Origin: Planotetraspora sp. A-T 1434
Lineage (GTDB): Bacteria; Actinomycetota; Actinomycetes; Streptosporangiales; Streptosporangiaceae
Length of the DNA: 64,000 bases
Direction: 5' to 3'
NCBI RefSeq assembly: GCF_025420585.1
Contig: NZ_JAOEGB010000027.1
Location: forward strand, 42,589-106,588
Under the pieces are notes generated by a model, which searched no databases, was not told the origin of the DNA, and was given only the letters and a program-made list of their open reading frames with translations. A program made the translations under genes and the position numbers. Below, in pieces: positions 42,819 through 51,566 of the stretch (position 1 is its first letter; each line of letters begins with the position of its first letter).

Positions 42819-43919
42819 ATGACGAGCGTGACGGAAGCGGCCGCCGGCGCCGCGACGGACGGCGTCCTCGGCGACGCGCTGAGCTGGCTGCGCGAGCTGG
42901 ACGGAACCACGCCGGACGAGGCGCGTAAGCGGCTCGACGGGCTGCGCGCGGCTCATCCCGGGGTCGGCATGCGGCTGGTGTGGCAGCGCGAGGCCGCCAC
43001 CGGCGACTACCACTACGACCTGCTCTTCCCCTCCCCCGGTGGCACCGTCTCGCTGGCCTTCGCCCCGGACCGCGCGATCCCCTGGCCGCTGCGCGGCAGT
43101 CAGCGGTCGGGGGAGCAGCTCGTCCTCCGGGTCAACGGCGCGGACGTGCTCATCGAACGGGCCGTCTCCCTGCTGGACGCGCTGTGGGACGCCGGGCTGG
43201 CGGTCCGCCTGGTCAACGCCTGCCTGGTGGAGGAGGCCGTCGCCGCCGCGCGGGTCGATCCGACCGGATCTCTGACCGGCTCTCTGACCGACGAGGAACT
43301 GCAGCGCGCGATGGACGCCTTCCGCCGGGCCCGCGGCCTGCTAACCACACGGGCGACCCAGGCGTGGATGGCCGAGCGGGGGCTCGGCCACGCCCGGCTG
43401 GAGGAGCTCGTGGCCGCCGAGGCGGCGGTGGCGTCGCTGCGGGGCCGTGTGACGGCCGGCCGGGCCGAGAGCTACTTCGCCGAGCACCGTGACGCCTTCG
43501 ACCGCCTCCGGGTCGTACGGCTCCGCTACGCCGACGCCGCCGAGGCCGGGAACGCGGCCGCCCGCCTCCGCGACGGCGAGGACGCGATCGCCCTGGCCGC
43601 GGAGGCCATGCTGGGCGGCCTGGCGACCTGCCGGATGGAGGGCAACCACAGGGAGGACCTCGTCACCCTCCACGGCGAGCAGGCCGGGGAGGCACGGGCG
43701 GGGGCGGTCCTCGGGCCGCACAGGCTGGACGACGGAGGCTCCGCCGTGACCTGTGTGCTGGCCGTGGAGCCCGCGGCATTGGACGAGATCACCAGGAAGG
43801 TCGTCGAGCAGCGCCTCTTCGACTCCTGGCTTCGGGACCGGCGCCGGGAGGCCCACGTGGAGTGGTTCTGGGGCAGCACGGCACGCACGGACGAGCTCAC
43901 GGCCCGGCTCAAGGCCTGA
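42819..43919 (+). CDS. PpiC-like putative peptide maturation protein
   Basis: 366-residue protein. The N-terminal ~200 residues (LSWLRELDGTTPDEARKRLDGLRAAHPGVGMRLVWQRE, and YDLLFPSPGGTVSLAF) are seen in peptide-maturation partners of ATP-grasp clusters (TIGR04500-like by recall). The C-terminal half resembles a parvulin/SurA foldase (VTAGRAESYFAEHRDAFDRLRVVRLRYADAAEAG, then LFDSWLRDRRREAHVEWFWG). Start ATG 42819 with GGAAGGA upstream; 2 nt after the ligase stop. Likely helps present or isomerise the precursor; assignment is tentative. Confidence 0.72.
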   Translation: MTSVTEAAAGAATDGVLGDALSWLRELDGTTPDEARKRLDGLRAAHPGVGMRLVWQREAATGDYHYDLLFPSPGGTVSLAFAPDRAIPWPLRGSQRSGEQLVLRVNGADVLIERAVSLLDALWDAGLAVRLVNACLVEEAVAAARVDPTGSLTGSLTDEELQRAMDAFRRARGLLTTRATQAWMAERGLGHARLEELVAAEAAVASLRGRVTAGRAESYFAEHRDAFDRLRVVRLRYADAAEAGNAAARLRDGEDAIALAAEAMLGGLATCRMEGNHREDLVTLHGEQAGEARAGAVLGPHRLDDGGSAVTCVLAVEPAALDEITRKVVEQRLFDSWLRDRRREAHVEWFWGSTARTDELTARLKA

Positions 43920-44023
43920 CGACTCCCCGACCGGCCGGCACCGGCTGCCACCGGTCGCCGGGCGTTACCCGATCTTTGCCCGCCGGAGGGGAGAAGGGAC
44001 CCGAGGGCGGACATCTACGGGTC

Positions 44024-44284
44024 GTGACCGCGACCATCGACCACGGGTCGCCCGTCCCCGTGCATCAGCAGCTCGCGAGCATCCTTCGCGAGCGGATACT
44101 GCGCGGCCAGATCGAGCCCGACCAGCCCATCCCGTCGGAGTCCGACCTCCAGGAGCGGTACGGCCTGCCGCGCCAGGCCGTACGCCGCGCGGTGCAGGTG
44201 CTCCGCGACGAGGGGCTCGTCTACACCATCGCCCACCGGGGCAGCTACGTGTCGTCCCGCGCCGAGGAGACCGGCGGCGGCTGA
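44024..44284 (+). CDS. Short GntR-type winged-helix regulator
   Basis: 86-residue DNA-binding protein: PVPVHQQLASILRERILRGQIEPDQPIPSESDLQERYGLPRQAVRRAVQVLRDEGLVYTIAHRGSYV is a full GntR N-terminal wing-helix, but there is no effector-binding domain. GTG 44024 was chosen; no clear SD (an AGGGCGG lies 14 nt upstream). Such effector-less GntR proteins are common in actinobacteria and may act as accessory regulators. It precedes three GTGATCATGCA repeats. Confidence 0.82.
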   Translation: MTATIDHGSPVPVHQQLASILRERILRGQIEPDQPIPSESDLQERYGLPRQAVRRAVQVLRDEGLVYTIAHRGSYVSSRAEETGGG

Positions 44285-44308
44285 GCGCCCCCCCAACCCC
44301 CTTGGCCG

Positions 44309-44423
44309 TGATCATGCACAGGATCCCGGCCGTGCCCATCACCTGCGCCTCCCTGGCCCGTGATCATGCAGAGGTTCCCCAGGCATGACGCCGACCGGCG
44401 AAGACCCGATCCGTGATCATGCA
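44309..44423 (+). repeat. Three GTGATCATGCA intergenic repeats
   Basis: Plus-strand cores at 44309-44318, 44361-44370 and 44414-44423, spaced about 52 bp apart, between the GntR gene and the SDR gene. Tails read CAGGATCCCGGC, GAGGTTCCCCAGG and CGGATGCACG, so the left half is strictly conserved and the right half loosely. The gap otherwise holds no gene. Confidence 0.85.
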
Positions 44424-44524
44424 CGGATGCACGCTCGCCGGGTTCCTGAACGGCGTCGCCGTTGGGCCGGCCTTTGCCCGCGGCTCGATAACGTGCGTCG
44501 TACGAGACGAGAGAGGACGATGAC

Positions 44525-45289
44525 GTGAGGCTCTCGGGCGCGCGGGTGCTGATCACCGGGGCCTCGTCCGGCATCGGGGCCGCGACCGCCCGCGCCATGG
44601 CGGCGAGACGTGCCCAACTGGTGCTGTCGGGTCGCGACGAGCGGAGGCTCCGGGCCGTCGCCGGCGAGACCGGCGGCCGGGCCGTCCCCGCCGACGTCAC
44701 CACTGACGCCGCCGGGCTCGCCGAGCGCGCCGGGTCCGTGGACGTCCTCGTGAGCAACGCCGGAGAGGGCTGGGCCGGGCCGCTCACCGCGATGCCGGAC
44801 GACGCCGTCGGACGCCTGATCGCCGTGAACCTGACCGCGCCCATCACGCTCGCCAAGCTGCTCCTGCCCGCCATGATGGAGCGCGGACGAGGCCATGTGG
44901 TCTTCGTCGCCTCGATCGCGGGCGCCGTGGGCGTGCCCGGTGAGGCGGTGTACTCGGCCACCAAGGCGGGGCTCGTCGTCTTCGCCGAAAGCCTCCGCCA
45001 GGAGGTCGCCGGGCCCGTGCCCGGCATAGGGGTGTCCGTCGTGCTGCCCGGCGTCGTGGACACGCCGTTCTTCGCCCGGCGCGGCGCTCCGTACGCCCTC
45101 CGTTGGCCCGCTCCGATCCCGCCCGAGCGTGTGGCCAGAGTGATCACCCGGACGGTGGAGCGCGATCGCGCGGAGGCGTTCGTGCCGGGCTGGCTGCGAC
45201 TGCCCGCCCGTCTGAGAGGCGTCGCGCCCGCCCCCTTCAGGGTCCTCGCCGCGCTCAGCGGCCGCGCATCGCGCGGAGCGACTCCCTGA
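44525..45289 (+). CDS. SDR-family NAD(P)-dependent oxidoreductase
   Basis: 254-residue short-chain dehydrogenase. Cofactor motif TGASSGIGAATA (TGxxxGxG), NAGEG (NAG) and catalytic YSATKAG (YxxxK) with an upstream VASIAG serine. A distal LPGVVDTPFF is typical of classical SDRs. GTG 44525 was chosen, with AGAGGACG upstream; the ATG at 44520 leads to an immediate stop. It overlaps the convergent hpnH gene by 35 bp. Substrate unknown. Confidence 0.9.
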   Translation: MRLSGARVLITGASSGIGAATARAMAARRAQLVLSGRDERRLRAVAGETGGRAVPADVTTDAAGLAERAGSVDVLVSNAGEGWAGPLTAMPDDAVGRLIAVNLTAPITLAKLLLPAMMERGRGHVVFVASIAGAVGVPGEAVYSATKAGLVVFAESLRQEVAGPVPGIGVSVVLPGVVDTPFFARRGAPYALRWPAPIPPERVARVITRTVERDRAEAFVPGWLRLPARLRGVAPAPFRVLAALSGRASRGATP

Positions 45290-46259
45290 GCGACCCGAGA
45301 GTGGCGAAGACGGCGGTGGGCTCGTACCCGCAATGCGCCATGCAGTTGGCGCACCGGGGGTCACGGCCCCTGCCGTAGGAGCTCCAATCCGTGGTCTCGA
45401 TCAGCTCCCGGTAGGTCGCGGCGTAGCCGTCCGCCATCAGGTAGCAGGGCCGCTGCCAGCCGAAGACCGAATACGACGGGATGGCCCACGCGGTGCACGG
45501 GAAGTCGACCTTCCCTTCCAGGAAGTCGAGGAACAGCGGCGAGTGGTTGAACCGCCATCGCCTGCGGTTGCCCCCGGCGAAGGCCTCGCGGAACAGCTCC
45601 CGGGTCTCCCGCACCCCGAGGAAGCAGTCCTGGTCCGGCGCCTTGTCATAGGCGTATCCGGGGGAGATCATCATCTCGTCCACGCGCAGGTCGTCGTTGA
45701 GGTAGTCGAGCACCTCGACCACGGTCCGCGCGCTGTCGGTGTTGAAGAACGTGGTGTTCGTGGTGATCCGGAAGCCGCGGCGCCGGCACTCCCGCACCGC
45801 CGCGACGGCCTCGTCGAACACGCCCTCCTTGCACACCGAGGCGTCGTGACGCTCGCGTAACCCGTCGATGTGGACGGTCCAGGCGAAGTACGGCGAGGGC
45901 GTGAACTGGTCGATCCTCCTGGGGATGAGCAGCGCGTTGGTGCACAGGAAGACGTATCTCTTCCGCGCGACCAGTTCCCGGACCATCTCGCCGATCTGGG
46001 GATGCATGAGCGGTTCGCCGCCCGCGATCGACACCATGGGCGCCCCGCACTCCTCCACCGCGGCGACGGCCCGCTCGACGGACATCCGCTGTTTCAGCAC
46101 GTCGGCGGGGTGCTGGATCTTGCCGCATCCCGCGCACTTCAGGTTGCAGGCGAACAGCGGCTCCAGCTCCACCAGCAGCGGGAACTTCGCGCGACGGCGG
46201 AGTCTCTGGCGGAGGATGTACCCGCTGACGCGCAGGCTCTGCCGGATCGGCATCGGCAT
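45255..46259 (-). CDS. hpnH: Adenosyl-hopene transferase HpnH (radical SAM)
   Basis: 334-residue radical SAM enzyme adding the 5'-deoxyadenosyl group to diploptene, the first step from C30 to C35 hopanoids. CNLKCAGCGKIQ gives the CxxxCxxC cluster site; SIAGGEPLMHP, TTNTTFFNTD and a C-terminal Cys cluster (CANCMAHCGYEP) match HpnH. Last gene of the hopanoid operon; start adjoins the hpnG stop (1-nt overlap). Convergent overlap with the SDR gene. Confidence 0.94.
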   Translation of the reverse strand: MPMPIRQSLRVSGYILRQRLRRRAKFPLLVELEPLFACNLKCAGCGKIQHPADVLKQRMSVERAVAAVEECGAPMVSIAGGEPLMHPQIGEMVRELVARKRYVFLCTNALLIPRRIDQFTPSPYFAWTVHIDGLRERHDASVCKEGVFDEAVAAVRECRRRGFRITTNTTFFNTDSARTVVEVLDYLNDDLRVDEMMISPGYAYDKAPDQDCFLGVRETRELFREAFAGGNRRRWRFNHSPLFLDFLEGKVDFPCTAWAIPSYSVFGWQRPCYLMADGYAATYRELIETTDWSSYGRGRDPRCANCMAHCGYEPTAVFATLGSLRESLRAMRGR

Positions 46260-47107
46260 CAGGACCCGACCTCCTTCGGTAACGCGAAGTGGCGTGCCAG
46301 GACCCAGCTCACCCGGCGGAGGGCACGGCAGGCGGCCGGACCTCGCCGCAGGGTGGCCGCACTGAGCAGGGGAAAGGCCGGGGTATCGACGATCACACGC
46401 ACGACGGCGAACGGCAGGCCGCCCGCCGCGAGCGCGAGGGGGCCGCTCTCCATGTCGACCGCTCGCGCTCCCCGCCCGGCGAGACGGCCGCGTTCCCCGC
46501 CCGTCACGATGTGATCGCAGGTGGCCAGCGGCCCCATCTGGACCGCCAGCCCCGCATTCGCCAGGTCTCGGGCCAGGAGCCCGGCCGACGGGCAGGGCAC
46601 CGCTGCGCCGCCGAAGCGGATCTCGCTCGCCACCAGGACGTCTCCCGGGCGGAGACCGTCGTCGGCGGCGCCTCCGAAGCCGGTCACGGCCAGCGCGCCG
46701 AAGCCGGGCAGCCGCCCGGCCGCGCGGACTGCCCGGGACGGCCCGAACCCGGTGCGGACGACCCGCACATCGGATGGGCCCGGAAGGCCGGCGCGGACGG
46801 CGAGCGCCTCGATCCGCAGCGCGGCGCAGATGACCAGGCCCCTCTCGGCAACCCCGCCGTTCGCGGAGGCCGCAGCGGTCTGGTGGGTCAGGGCCCGGTC
46901 AGGCCCGGGCGTCGCCCCGTACGGCGGCGCAGGTGCCGGCGCAGGCGTCGCCCCGCACGGCAGCGCGGGAAGCTGTGCAGGCGTCGTCCCGTACGGCGGC
47001 GCAGGTGACAGCGCAGGCGTCGCCCCGTACGGCAGCGCGGGAAGCTGTGCAGGCGTCGTCCCGTACGGCGGCGCAGGTGACAGCGCAGGTGCCGGCGCGG
47101 GCGTCAT
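46259..47107 (-). CDS. hpnG: Hopanoid nucleoside phosphorylase-like HpnG with repetitive N-terminus
   Basis: 282-residue protein. From about residue 90 it is an adenosylhopane nucleosidase/phosphorylase-type domain (GLVICAALRIEALAVRAGL, GFGGAADDGLRPGDVLVASEIRFGG, and DMESGPLALAAGGLPFAVVRVIVDTP). HpnG removes adenine from adenosylhopane to give ribosylhopane. The first ~70 residues are an unusual Pro/Ala/Tyr-Gly extension encoded by five tandem 36-bp units. The ATG at 47107 overlaps the shc stop as ATGA and no closer good start exists, so the repeats appear to be translated. Confidence 0.85.
   Translation of the reverse strand: MTPAPAPALSPAPPYGTTPAQLPALPYGATPALSPAPPYGTTPAQLPALPCGATPAPAPAPPYGATPGPDRALTHQTAAASANGGVAERGLVICAALRIEALAVRAGLPGPSDVRVVRTGFGPSRAVRAAGRLPGFGALAVTGFGGAADDGLRPGDVLVASEIRFGGAAVPCPSAGLLARDLANAGLAVQMGPLATCDHIVTGGERGRLAGRGARAVDMESGPLALAAGGLPFAVVRVIVDTPAFPLLSAATLRRGPAACRALRRVSWVLARHFALPKEVGS
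46911..47090 (-). repeat. Five tandem 36-bp repeats in hpnG
   Basis: Units begin at 46911, 46947, 46983, 47019 and 47055, alternating two slightly different forms and differing at few positions. A partial sixth follows. They encode a 12-residue repeat of the type APPYGTTPAQLP in the N-terminal extension of HpnG. The period is a multiple of 3, so unit gain or loss keeps the frame. Confidence 0.92.
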
Positions 47108-49044
47108 GGCGGCCCCTCCGGGGCTCCGGCCTCTCCCCCTCCGTCGTGGAGGCCGAGGTAGCGGCCGAGGGCGCTGATCGGGAAGACGAGCCGGTAGAGG
47201 TGGTAGTTGATGTAGAAGTCGCCGGGGAATCCGGTCCCGGTGAAGTGAGGCTCGTCCCAGGTGCCGTCAGGACGCTGGCGGCGGATGAGCCAGTCGACGC
47301 CCCTCTCGACCGCCGGGGTCCGCTCCCCCGCCGCGAGCAGCGCCATGAGCGCCCACGCGGTCTGGGACGGCGTGGACTCGCCGCGCCCGATCCAGGCGGG
47401 ATCGTCATAGGAGCGCATGTCCTCTCCCCAGCCGCCGTCGCCGTTCTGGTGGGCCTCCAGCCAGGTGACGGCGCGCCGTACGCACGTGGCGTCCGGGCGC
47501 ACGCCCGCCGCGATGAGGGCGGGGAGCACAGCTCCGGTGCCGTACACGTGGTTCGCGCCCCAGCGGCCGAACCACGATCCACCCGGTTCCTGTGCCTTGA
47601 GCAGCCAGACGACGGCCCGCCGTACGACGCCGGAACCGGCGTGTCCCTCGGCGGCCAGCGCCTCGACGACATGGGCCGTCACATCGGCGGACGGCGGGTC
47701 GATGACGGCGCCGAAGTCGCAGAACGGCAGGCGGGTGCACAGTTCACGAGTGTTGTCGGCGTCGAAGGCCGCGAAGCCGCCGTCTTTGGAGGCCATTCCC
47801 GTCATCCAGCGCAGTGCGCGGCCGATGACCGGCCGCACGCCCGGATGGTCCACCCGTCGCAGGGCGAGGATCGTCTCCGCGGTGTCGTCGACGTCCGGGT
47901 ACCAGTCGTTGTCGAACTCGAACGCCCAGCCGCCCGGCGGCAGCGACGGCCGCCGCACGGTCCAGTCGCCCGGGCCCCTGATCTCCTGGCATGCCAGCCA
48001 CGCGGCGGCCTTGGCCAGGGCGGCGTGGCCGCCGGGGAGGCCCCCGTCGAGCAGGGCGTTCATCGCGAGGGCGGTGTCCCACACCGGTGACTGGCAGGCC
48101 TCCAGCCTGCGGCCCCTCTCGTCCCGGATGGTGAACCGGTCGAGCCCCTCGACGCCCCGCCGCATCACGGGATGGGCGATGTCGTAGCCGCACAGGTTGA
48201 GGGCGATGAGGGAGTACACCCACGGGGGCTGGATGCCGCCCCAGCAGCCGTCGAGCTCCTGCCTGGCCACGATCCACTCGGCGGCCCGTCTCATGGCGGC
48301 GCGCCGCAGGCTCCTGATCGGCCGTCGCTCGTATCCGTGCAGCGCGCGGTCGAGAGCGGCGAAGACCGTGTCCCAGCCCGGCACGGCGTTCCCGCTCGGC
48401 GCCGCGTCCCGGCCCGGCCGTCGGCGGGTCTGCGAGGCACGTCCGGTGCGCAGCTCGGCGAGGCCGAACGGCAGCGGGCGGACCGGCCGCCGCGCGCTCA
48501 CGATGGTGAGCGGCACGATCGTCTGCCTGGCCCAGCAGGCCCAGTCGTAGACGTTCAGCGGGAACCACGACGGCAGGAAGATCAGCTCGGGCGGGAGGAC
48601 CGGCAACCTCTCCCAGGGCCACTGCCCGAACATCGCCAGCCAGATGCGGGTGAACACGCGAGCGCCCTCGATGCCGCCTGCCTGCCGTACGAAATCGGCC
48701 GCGGCGCGCATGTGCGGGGCGGAGGGGAGGTCACCGGCAAGCCGCAGCGCGGCGTACGCCTCGACCGTGGTGGAGAGGTCGCCCGGCCCGCCGTGGAAGT
48801 TGGCCCAGGTCCCGTCGTCCCGCTGCTCCGAGCGGATCCAGCGGGCCGCCTCGGCGGTGTCCTCAGGCGTGCGGATGCCGAGGAACTCGCGGAGCAGCAG
48901 GTCCTCGGCGTCCATGGTCACGTTCGTCTGCAGCTCGCCCTTCCACCACCCTTCGGGCGACTGGAGGCCCAGCAGGTGGTCGCGGGCCGCGTCCAGGGCG
49001 AGCCGTACGCCGGAGGCGGGCGGGGCGGCGCGGAGCGTGGTCAT
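47104..49044 (-). CDS. shc: Squalene-hopene cyclase
   Basis: 646-residue triterpene cyclase converting squalene to hopene and hopanol. The catalytic DxDD appears as DVDDTAET near 383-386. Multiple QW repeats (QxxDGxW, GGxW: EQRDDGTWANFHGG, QEPGGSWFGRWG, HQNGDGGWGEDM, RQRPDGTWDE) and an active-site GWAFEFDN are present. A short non-conserved insert (RTGRASQTRRRPGRDAAPSG) sits around 220-240. Membrane-associated monotopic protein. Overlaps hpnE and hpnG by 4 nt each. Confidence 0.97.
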   Translation of the reverse strand: MTTLRAAPPASGVRLALDAARDHLLGLQSPEGWWKGELQTNVTMDAEDLLLREFLGIRTPEDTAEAARWIRSEQRDDGTWANFHGGPGDLSTTVEAYAALRLAGDLPSAPHMRAAADFVRQAGGIEGARVFTRIWLAMFGQWPWERLPVLPPELIFLPSWFPLNVYDWACWARQTIVPLTIVSARRPVRPLPFGLAELRTGRASQTRRRPGRDAAPSGNAVPGWDTVFAALDRALHGYERRPIRSLRRAAMRRAAEWIVARQELDGCWGGIQPPWVYSLIALNLCGYDIAHPVMRRGVEGLDRFTIRDERGRRLEACQSPVWDTALAMNALLDGGLPGGHAALAKAAAWLACQEIRGPGDWTVRRPSLPPGGWAFEFDNDWYPDVDDTAETILALRRVDHPGVRPVIGRALRWMTGMASKDGGFAAFDADNTRELCTRLPFCDFGAVIDPPSADVTAHVVEALAAEGHAGSGVVRRAVVWLLKAQEPGGSWFGRWGANHVYGTGAVLPALIAAGVRPDATCVRRAVTWLEAHQNGDGGWGEDMRSYDDPAWIGRGESTPSQTAWALMALLAAGERTPAVERGVDWLIRRQRPDGTWDEPHFTGTGFPGDFYINYHLYRLVFPISALGRYLGLHDGGGEAGAPEGPP

Positions 49045-50387
49045 GACGGCGACCCGTTGACGTGTCCGAGGCCCAGGTGGCGCCTGACCAGCCGGGCCGC
49101 GTGGAGCCCGCTGCGGACGGCCCCCTCCATCGTGTCCGGCCAGCCGGTGTCGGTCCACGCGCCGGCCAGGCACAGCCCCGGCCAGCGAGTCGCCGCCGCC
49201 GGGCGGAGGGCGCCGCTGCCGGGCGCCTGGCGGAACGTCGCCCGCCGCTCCCTCGTGACGAAGAAGTCGGTGACGCGCGCCCGGCTCGCCTCGGGGAAGA
49301 GCCGCTCCAGTGCGGGGACGAACTCGGCCCGCACCCGCGAGACCGACGTGTCGATCCACTGGTGCGCGGCGGACACCGACACGGTGAGGTACTGTCCCTC
49401 GTCCAGGCCGCCGGCAGCCGTCTTGTCGAAGACCCACTGCACCGGTGAGCCGACGACGGCGGCGAACGGCAGGCGGGTGACCGGCCGGTCGTAGACGACG
49501 TGCACGTTGACGATCGGGCTGGCGTCGAGGCCGCTCCATCGTGCCCGGTCGGGGGCGGCCTGCTCGGGGACGAGTTTCGCGGCCTGCTCGTGGGGCGTCG
49601 CCATGATGACGGCGGACGCCTCGATCCTGGTGCCCTTCACGACGATCGCGGGCCCCGGCTCGACCGCCTCGACCCTCGCCGACAGCCGCACCCTGCCGCC
49701 GCTCTTGACGATGGCTGCCTCCGCCGCCGTGCTGTGGAGCTCGCCCAGCGGCACGAACGGAACGCCGATGTCGGCGGCGTCCGCCCGGCCCAGCAGGGCC
49801 GTCTGAAAGACCATCGCCGCCGGTCCGAGGGCCGCCTCGTCGGCTCCCACGTTGAGGGCCGCCACCGCGAACAGCTCCCAGAGTGCCTGCCTGGCGGCGG
49901 CACGCTGGCCGTGGGCGGCGAGCCAGCTGCCCAGATCGATCTGGTCGAGGGCCGGGTCCGCGGGGTCGAGCCTGCGCAGCGCGAGGGAACCGCGCACCGC
50001 CCGAGCCCGGTCCGCCGGGCGGAGCAGGGAGTACGTCGCGAGCGCCGGAAGGAGGTGGAGCGGCCCCGGCAACGCGGCGCGGCGCAGACGGCCGGTCCGC
50101 CCGTCGGGCGTGAGGACGGGCACGTCGAACCGGTCCTGGAGACGCACCCGCCGGGAGCCGTCCAGGCGGTCGAGCAGCCCCCGATAGGCCGTGCAGCAGC
50201 GGAGGAAGACGTGCTGGCCGTTGTCGACCGCGAGCCCGTCCCGCCGGAAGGAGTGGGCCGCGCCACCGAGCCGGGGACGAGCCTCGTAGACCGTAACGGG
50301 GCACCCGGCCTCCCCCAGCGCCAACGCGGCGGCGATGCCCGCGAGGCCGCCGCCGACGATCGCGACCGGTGCCGCCGGGGCGCTCAT
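49041..50387 (-). CDS. hpnE: Hydroxysqualene dehydroxylase HpnE
   Basis: 448-residue FAD-dependent enzyme reducing hydroxysqualene to squalene. N-terminal dinucleotide motif VAIVGGGLAGIAAALALGEAG, then YEARPRLGGAAHSFRRDGLAVDNGQHVFLRCCTAY, which is HpnE-specific, and C-terminal FAD motif LCLAGAWTDTGWPDTMEGAVRSG. Flanked by 4-nt overlaps with hpnD and shc. With hpnC and hpnD it forms the bacterial three-step squalene route. Confidence 0.94.
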   Translation of the reverse strand: MSAPAAPVAIVGGGLAGIAAALALGEAGCPVTVYEARPRLGGAAHSFRRDGLAVDNGQHVFLRCCTAYRGLLDRLDGSRRVRLQDRFDVPVLTPDGRTGRLRRAALPGPLHLLPALATYSLLRPADRARAVRGSLALRRLDPADPALDQIDLGSWLAAHGQRAAARQALWELFAVAALNVGADEAALGPAAMVFQTALLGRADAADIGVPFVPLGELHSTAAEAAIVKSGGRVRLSARVEAVEPGPAIVVKGTRIEASAVIMATPHEQAAKLVPEQAAPDRARWSGLDASPIVNVHVVYDRPVTRLPFAAVVGSPVQWVFDKTAAGGLDEGQYLTVSVSAAHQWIDTSVSRVRAEFVPALERLFPEASRARVTDFFVTRERRATFRQAPGSGALRPAAATRWPGLCLAGAWTDTGWPDTMEGAVRSGLHAARLVRRHLGLGHVNGSPS

Positions 50388-51562
50388 CGGCCGGCTCCCG
50401 CGACGGCCCGCGCGGCGATCATGGCCTTCTGCCACGAGGGGACCGACAGGCGCGCGGTCAGCACGTCGGCCGGGTCCGCGGCGATCCGGGCGAGAAGGCG
50501 CTGGTAGATGCCGGCCATCACCCCGGCGCAGGCGGCGCTGCGCCGGTCGAGCAGGGGCAGCAGGCGCGTGCCGGTCGTGTACCAGCCGAGCGCCCGGTCG
50601 GCCTCGAACCGGATCAGCTGGGCCAGCCGCTCCGGTGGGTCGGCGAACCGGCCCGAGGAGTCCAGGTCGAGAGTGCATCCGAACCGTTCGAGGTCCTCGG
50701 CGGGCAGGTAGGTCCGGCCGGCGAGGCGATCCTCGTACAGGTCCCGGAGGATGTTGGTGAGCTGGAGCGCCACCCCGAGGGCGTCCGCCAGCCGCGCGGC
50801 CTCGCTCTGTCCCTCTGCCGGGCCGTCCGTCCCGGCGCGGCGGGTGGAGGCGCCGTTGATCCGGGTGCCGTTGACTCGTATGACATTGGAGCCATCGCCC
50901 ACGGAGCGGATGATCCTGACGGCGGTGTCCTGGACAACGGGGTCCTGGATAACGGCGTCCCGAATGTCGGCGTCCCCGCGACGGCCGGTCCCTGTGTTCG
51001 GGGTGCTCGTGTTCGGGGTCCTCGTGTTCGCGGTCCTCGTGTTCGCGGTCCTCGTGTTCGGGGTGCTGTTGTCCCAGGTGGTCGTGTTCCCAGTGTTCGT
51101 GTCCCGCGCGCCTGTGTCCCGGGTGCTCGGGTCCCGGGTTCCGAAGACGCCCAGGGAGAGCCGCCCGATCGATCCGGCGACGCGGCGGCAGTAGGTCAGC
51201 AGGTCGTCGAATCGCTCGTAGGCGGCCCCGTTCACGTCCGCCTCACAGCCGTCGATCAGGTCCTCGAACGCCGCGAGCGGGATCGGGTAACGGCAGGCCG
51301 CGTCGTGCAGCGCGACCAGCACCGGGTCGCCCGAATCGGGCGGGAGGTCGCGGAGCGCCGCCCGCGCCTTCTTCAGCGAGGACAGCCGCTCGTCCGCCGG
51401 GCCGTCACTGTCGCCGATGTCGTCGATCCGCCGGGCGAACGCGTAGACCGCGCTCAGCGCACGCCGTTTGGGCCCCGGGAGCAGCCGGATCCCGTAGGAG
51501 AAGTTCCGCGCCCGCAGTCGGACGACCTGTTCGCAGTGCCGGTAGGCATCGGACGCGGTCAC
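50384..51562 (-). CDS. hpnD: Presqualene diphosphate synthase HpnD with large low-complexity insert
   Basis: 392 residues, about 100 longer than usual. The trans-isoprenyl synthase fold is clear: RNFSYGIRLLPGPKRRALSAVYAFARRIDDIGD (first Asp-rich motif) and LADALGVALQLTNILRDLYEDRLAGRTYLP (second motif). Between GRLSLGVFG (~138) and the second motif is an insert at ~140-250 with 5-residue TPNTR/TANTR-type repeats coded by 15-bp units. GTG 51562 has GAGGTGA 4-7 nt upstream and starts 4 nt after the hpnC stop. Function presumably intact since both Asp motifs are conserved. Confidence 0.92.
   Translation of the reverse strand: MTASDAYRHCEQVVRLRARNFSYGIRLLPGPKRRALSAVYAFARRIDDIGDSDGPADERLSSLKKARAALRDLPPDSGDPVLVALHDAACRYPIPLAAFEDLIDGCEADVNGAAYERFDDLLTYCRRVAGSIGRLSLGVFGTRDPSTRDTGARDTNTGNTTTWDNSTPNTRTANTRTANTRTPNTSTPNTGTGRRGDADIRDAVIQDPVVQDTAVRIIRSVGDGSNVIRVNGTRINGASTRRAGTDGPAEGQSEAARLADALGVALQLTNILRDLYEDRLAGRTYLPAEDLERFGCTLDLDSSGRFADPPERLAQLIRFEADRALGWYTTGTRLLPLLDRRSAACAGVMAGIYQRLLARIAADPADVLTARLSVPSWQKAMIAARAVAGAGR
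50994..51068 (-). repeat. Five tandem 15-bp repeats in hpnD
   Basis: Units GTGTTCGGGGTGCTC-like start at 50994, 51009, 51024, 51039 and 51054 on the plus strand. On the coding strand they give five residues per unit (NTRTA, NTRTP, NTSTP). Diverged units continue to about 51140. The frame-neutral period points to slippage expansion within a surface loop. Confidence 0.92.
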
Positions 51563-51566
51563 AGGT

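Noticed and set aside
42814..42821. CTGATCATGA as a further copy of the GTGATCATGCA repeat
   Set aside because: It is the stop/start junction of two genes and lacks the conserved right half.
50994..51068. Tandem repeats in hpnD as a CRISPR array
   Set aside because: Units are 15 bp, contiguous without spacers, in frame and translated.
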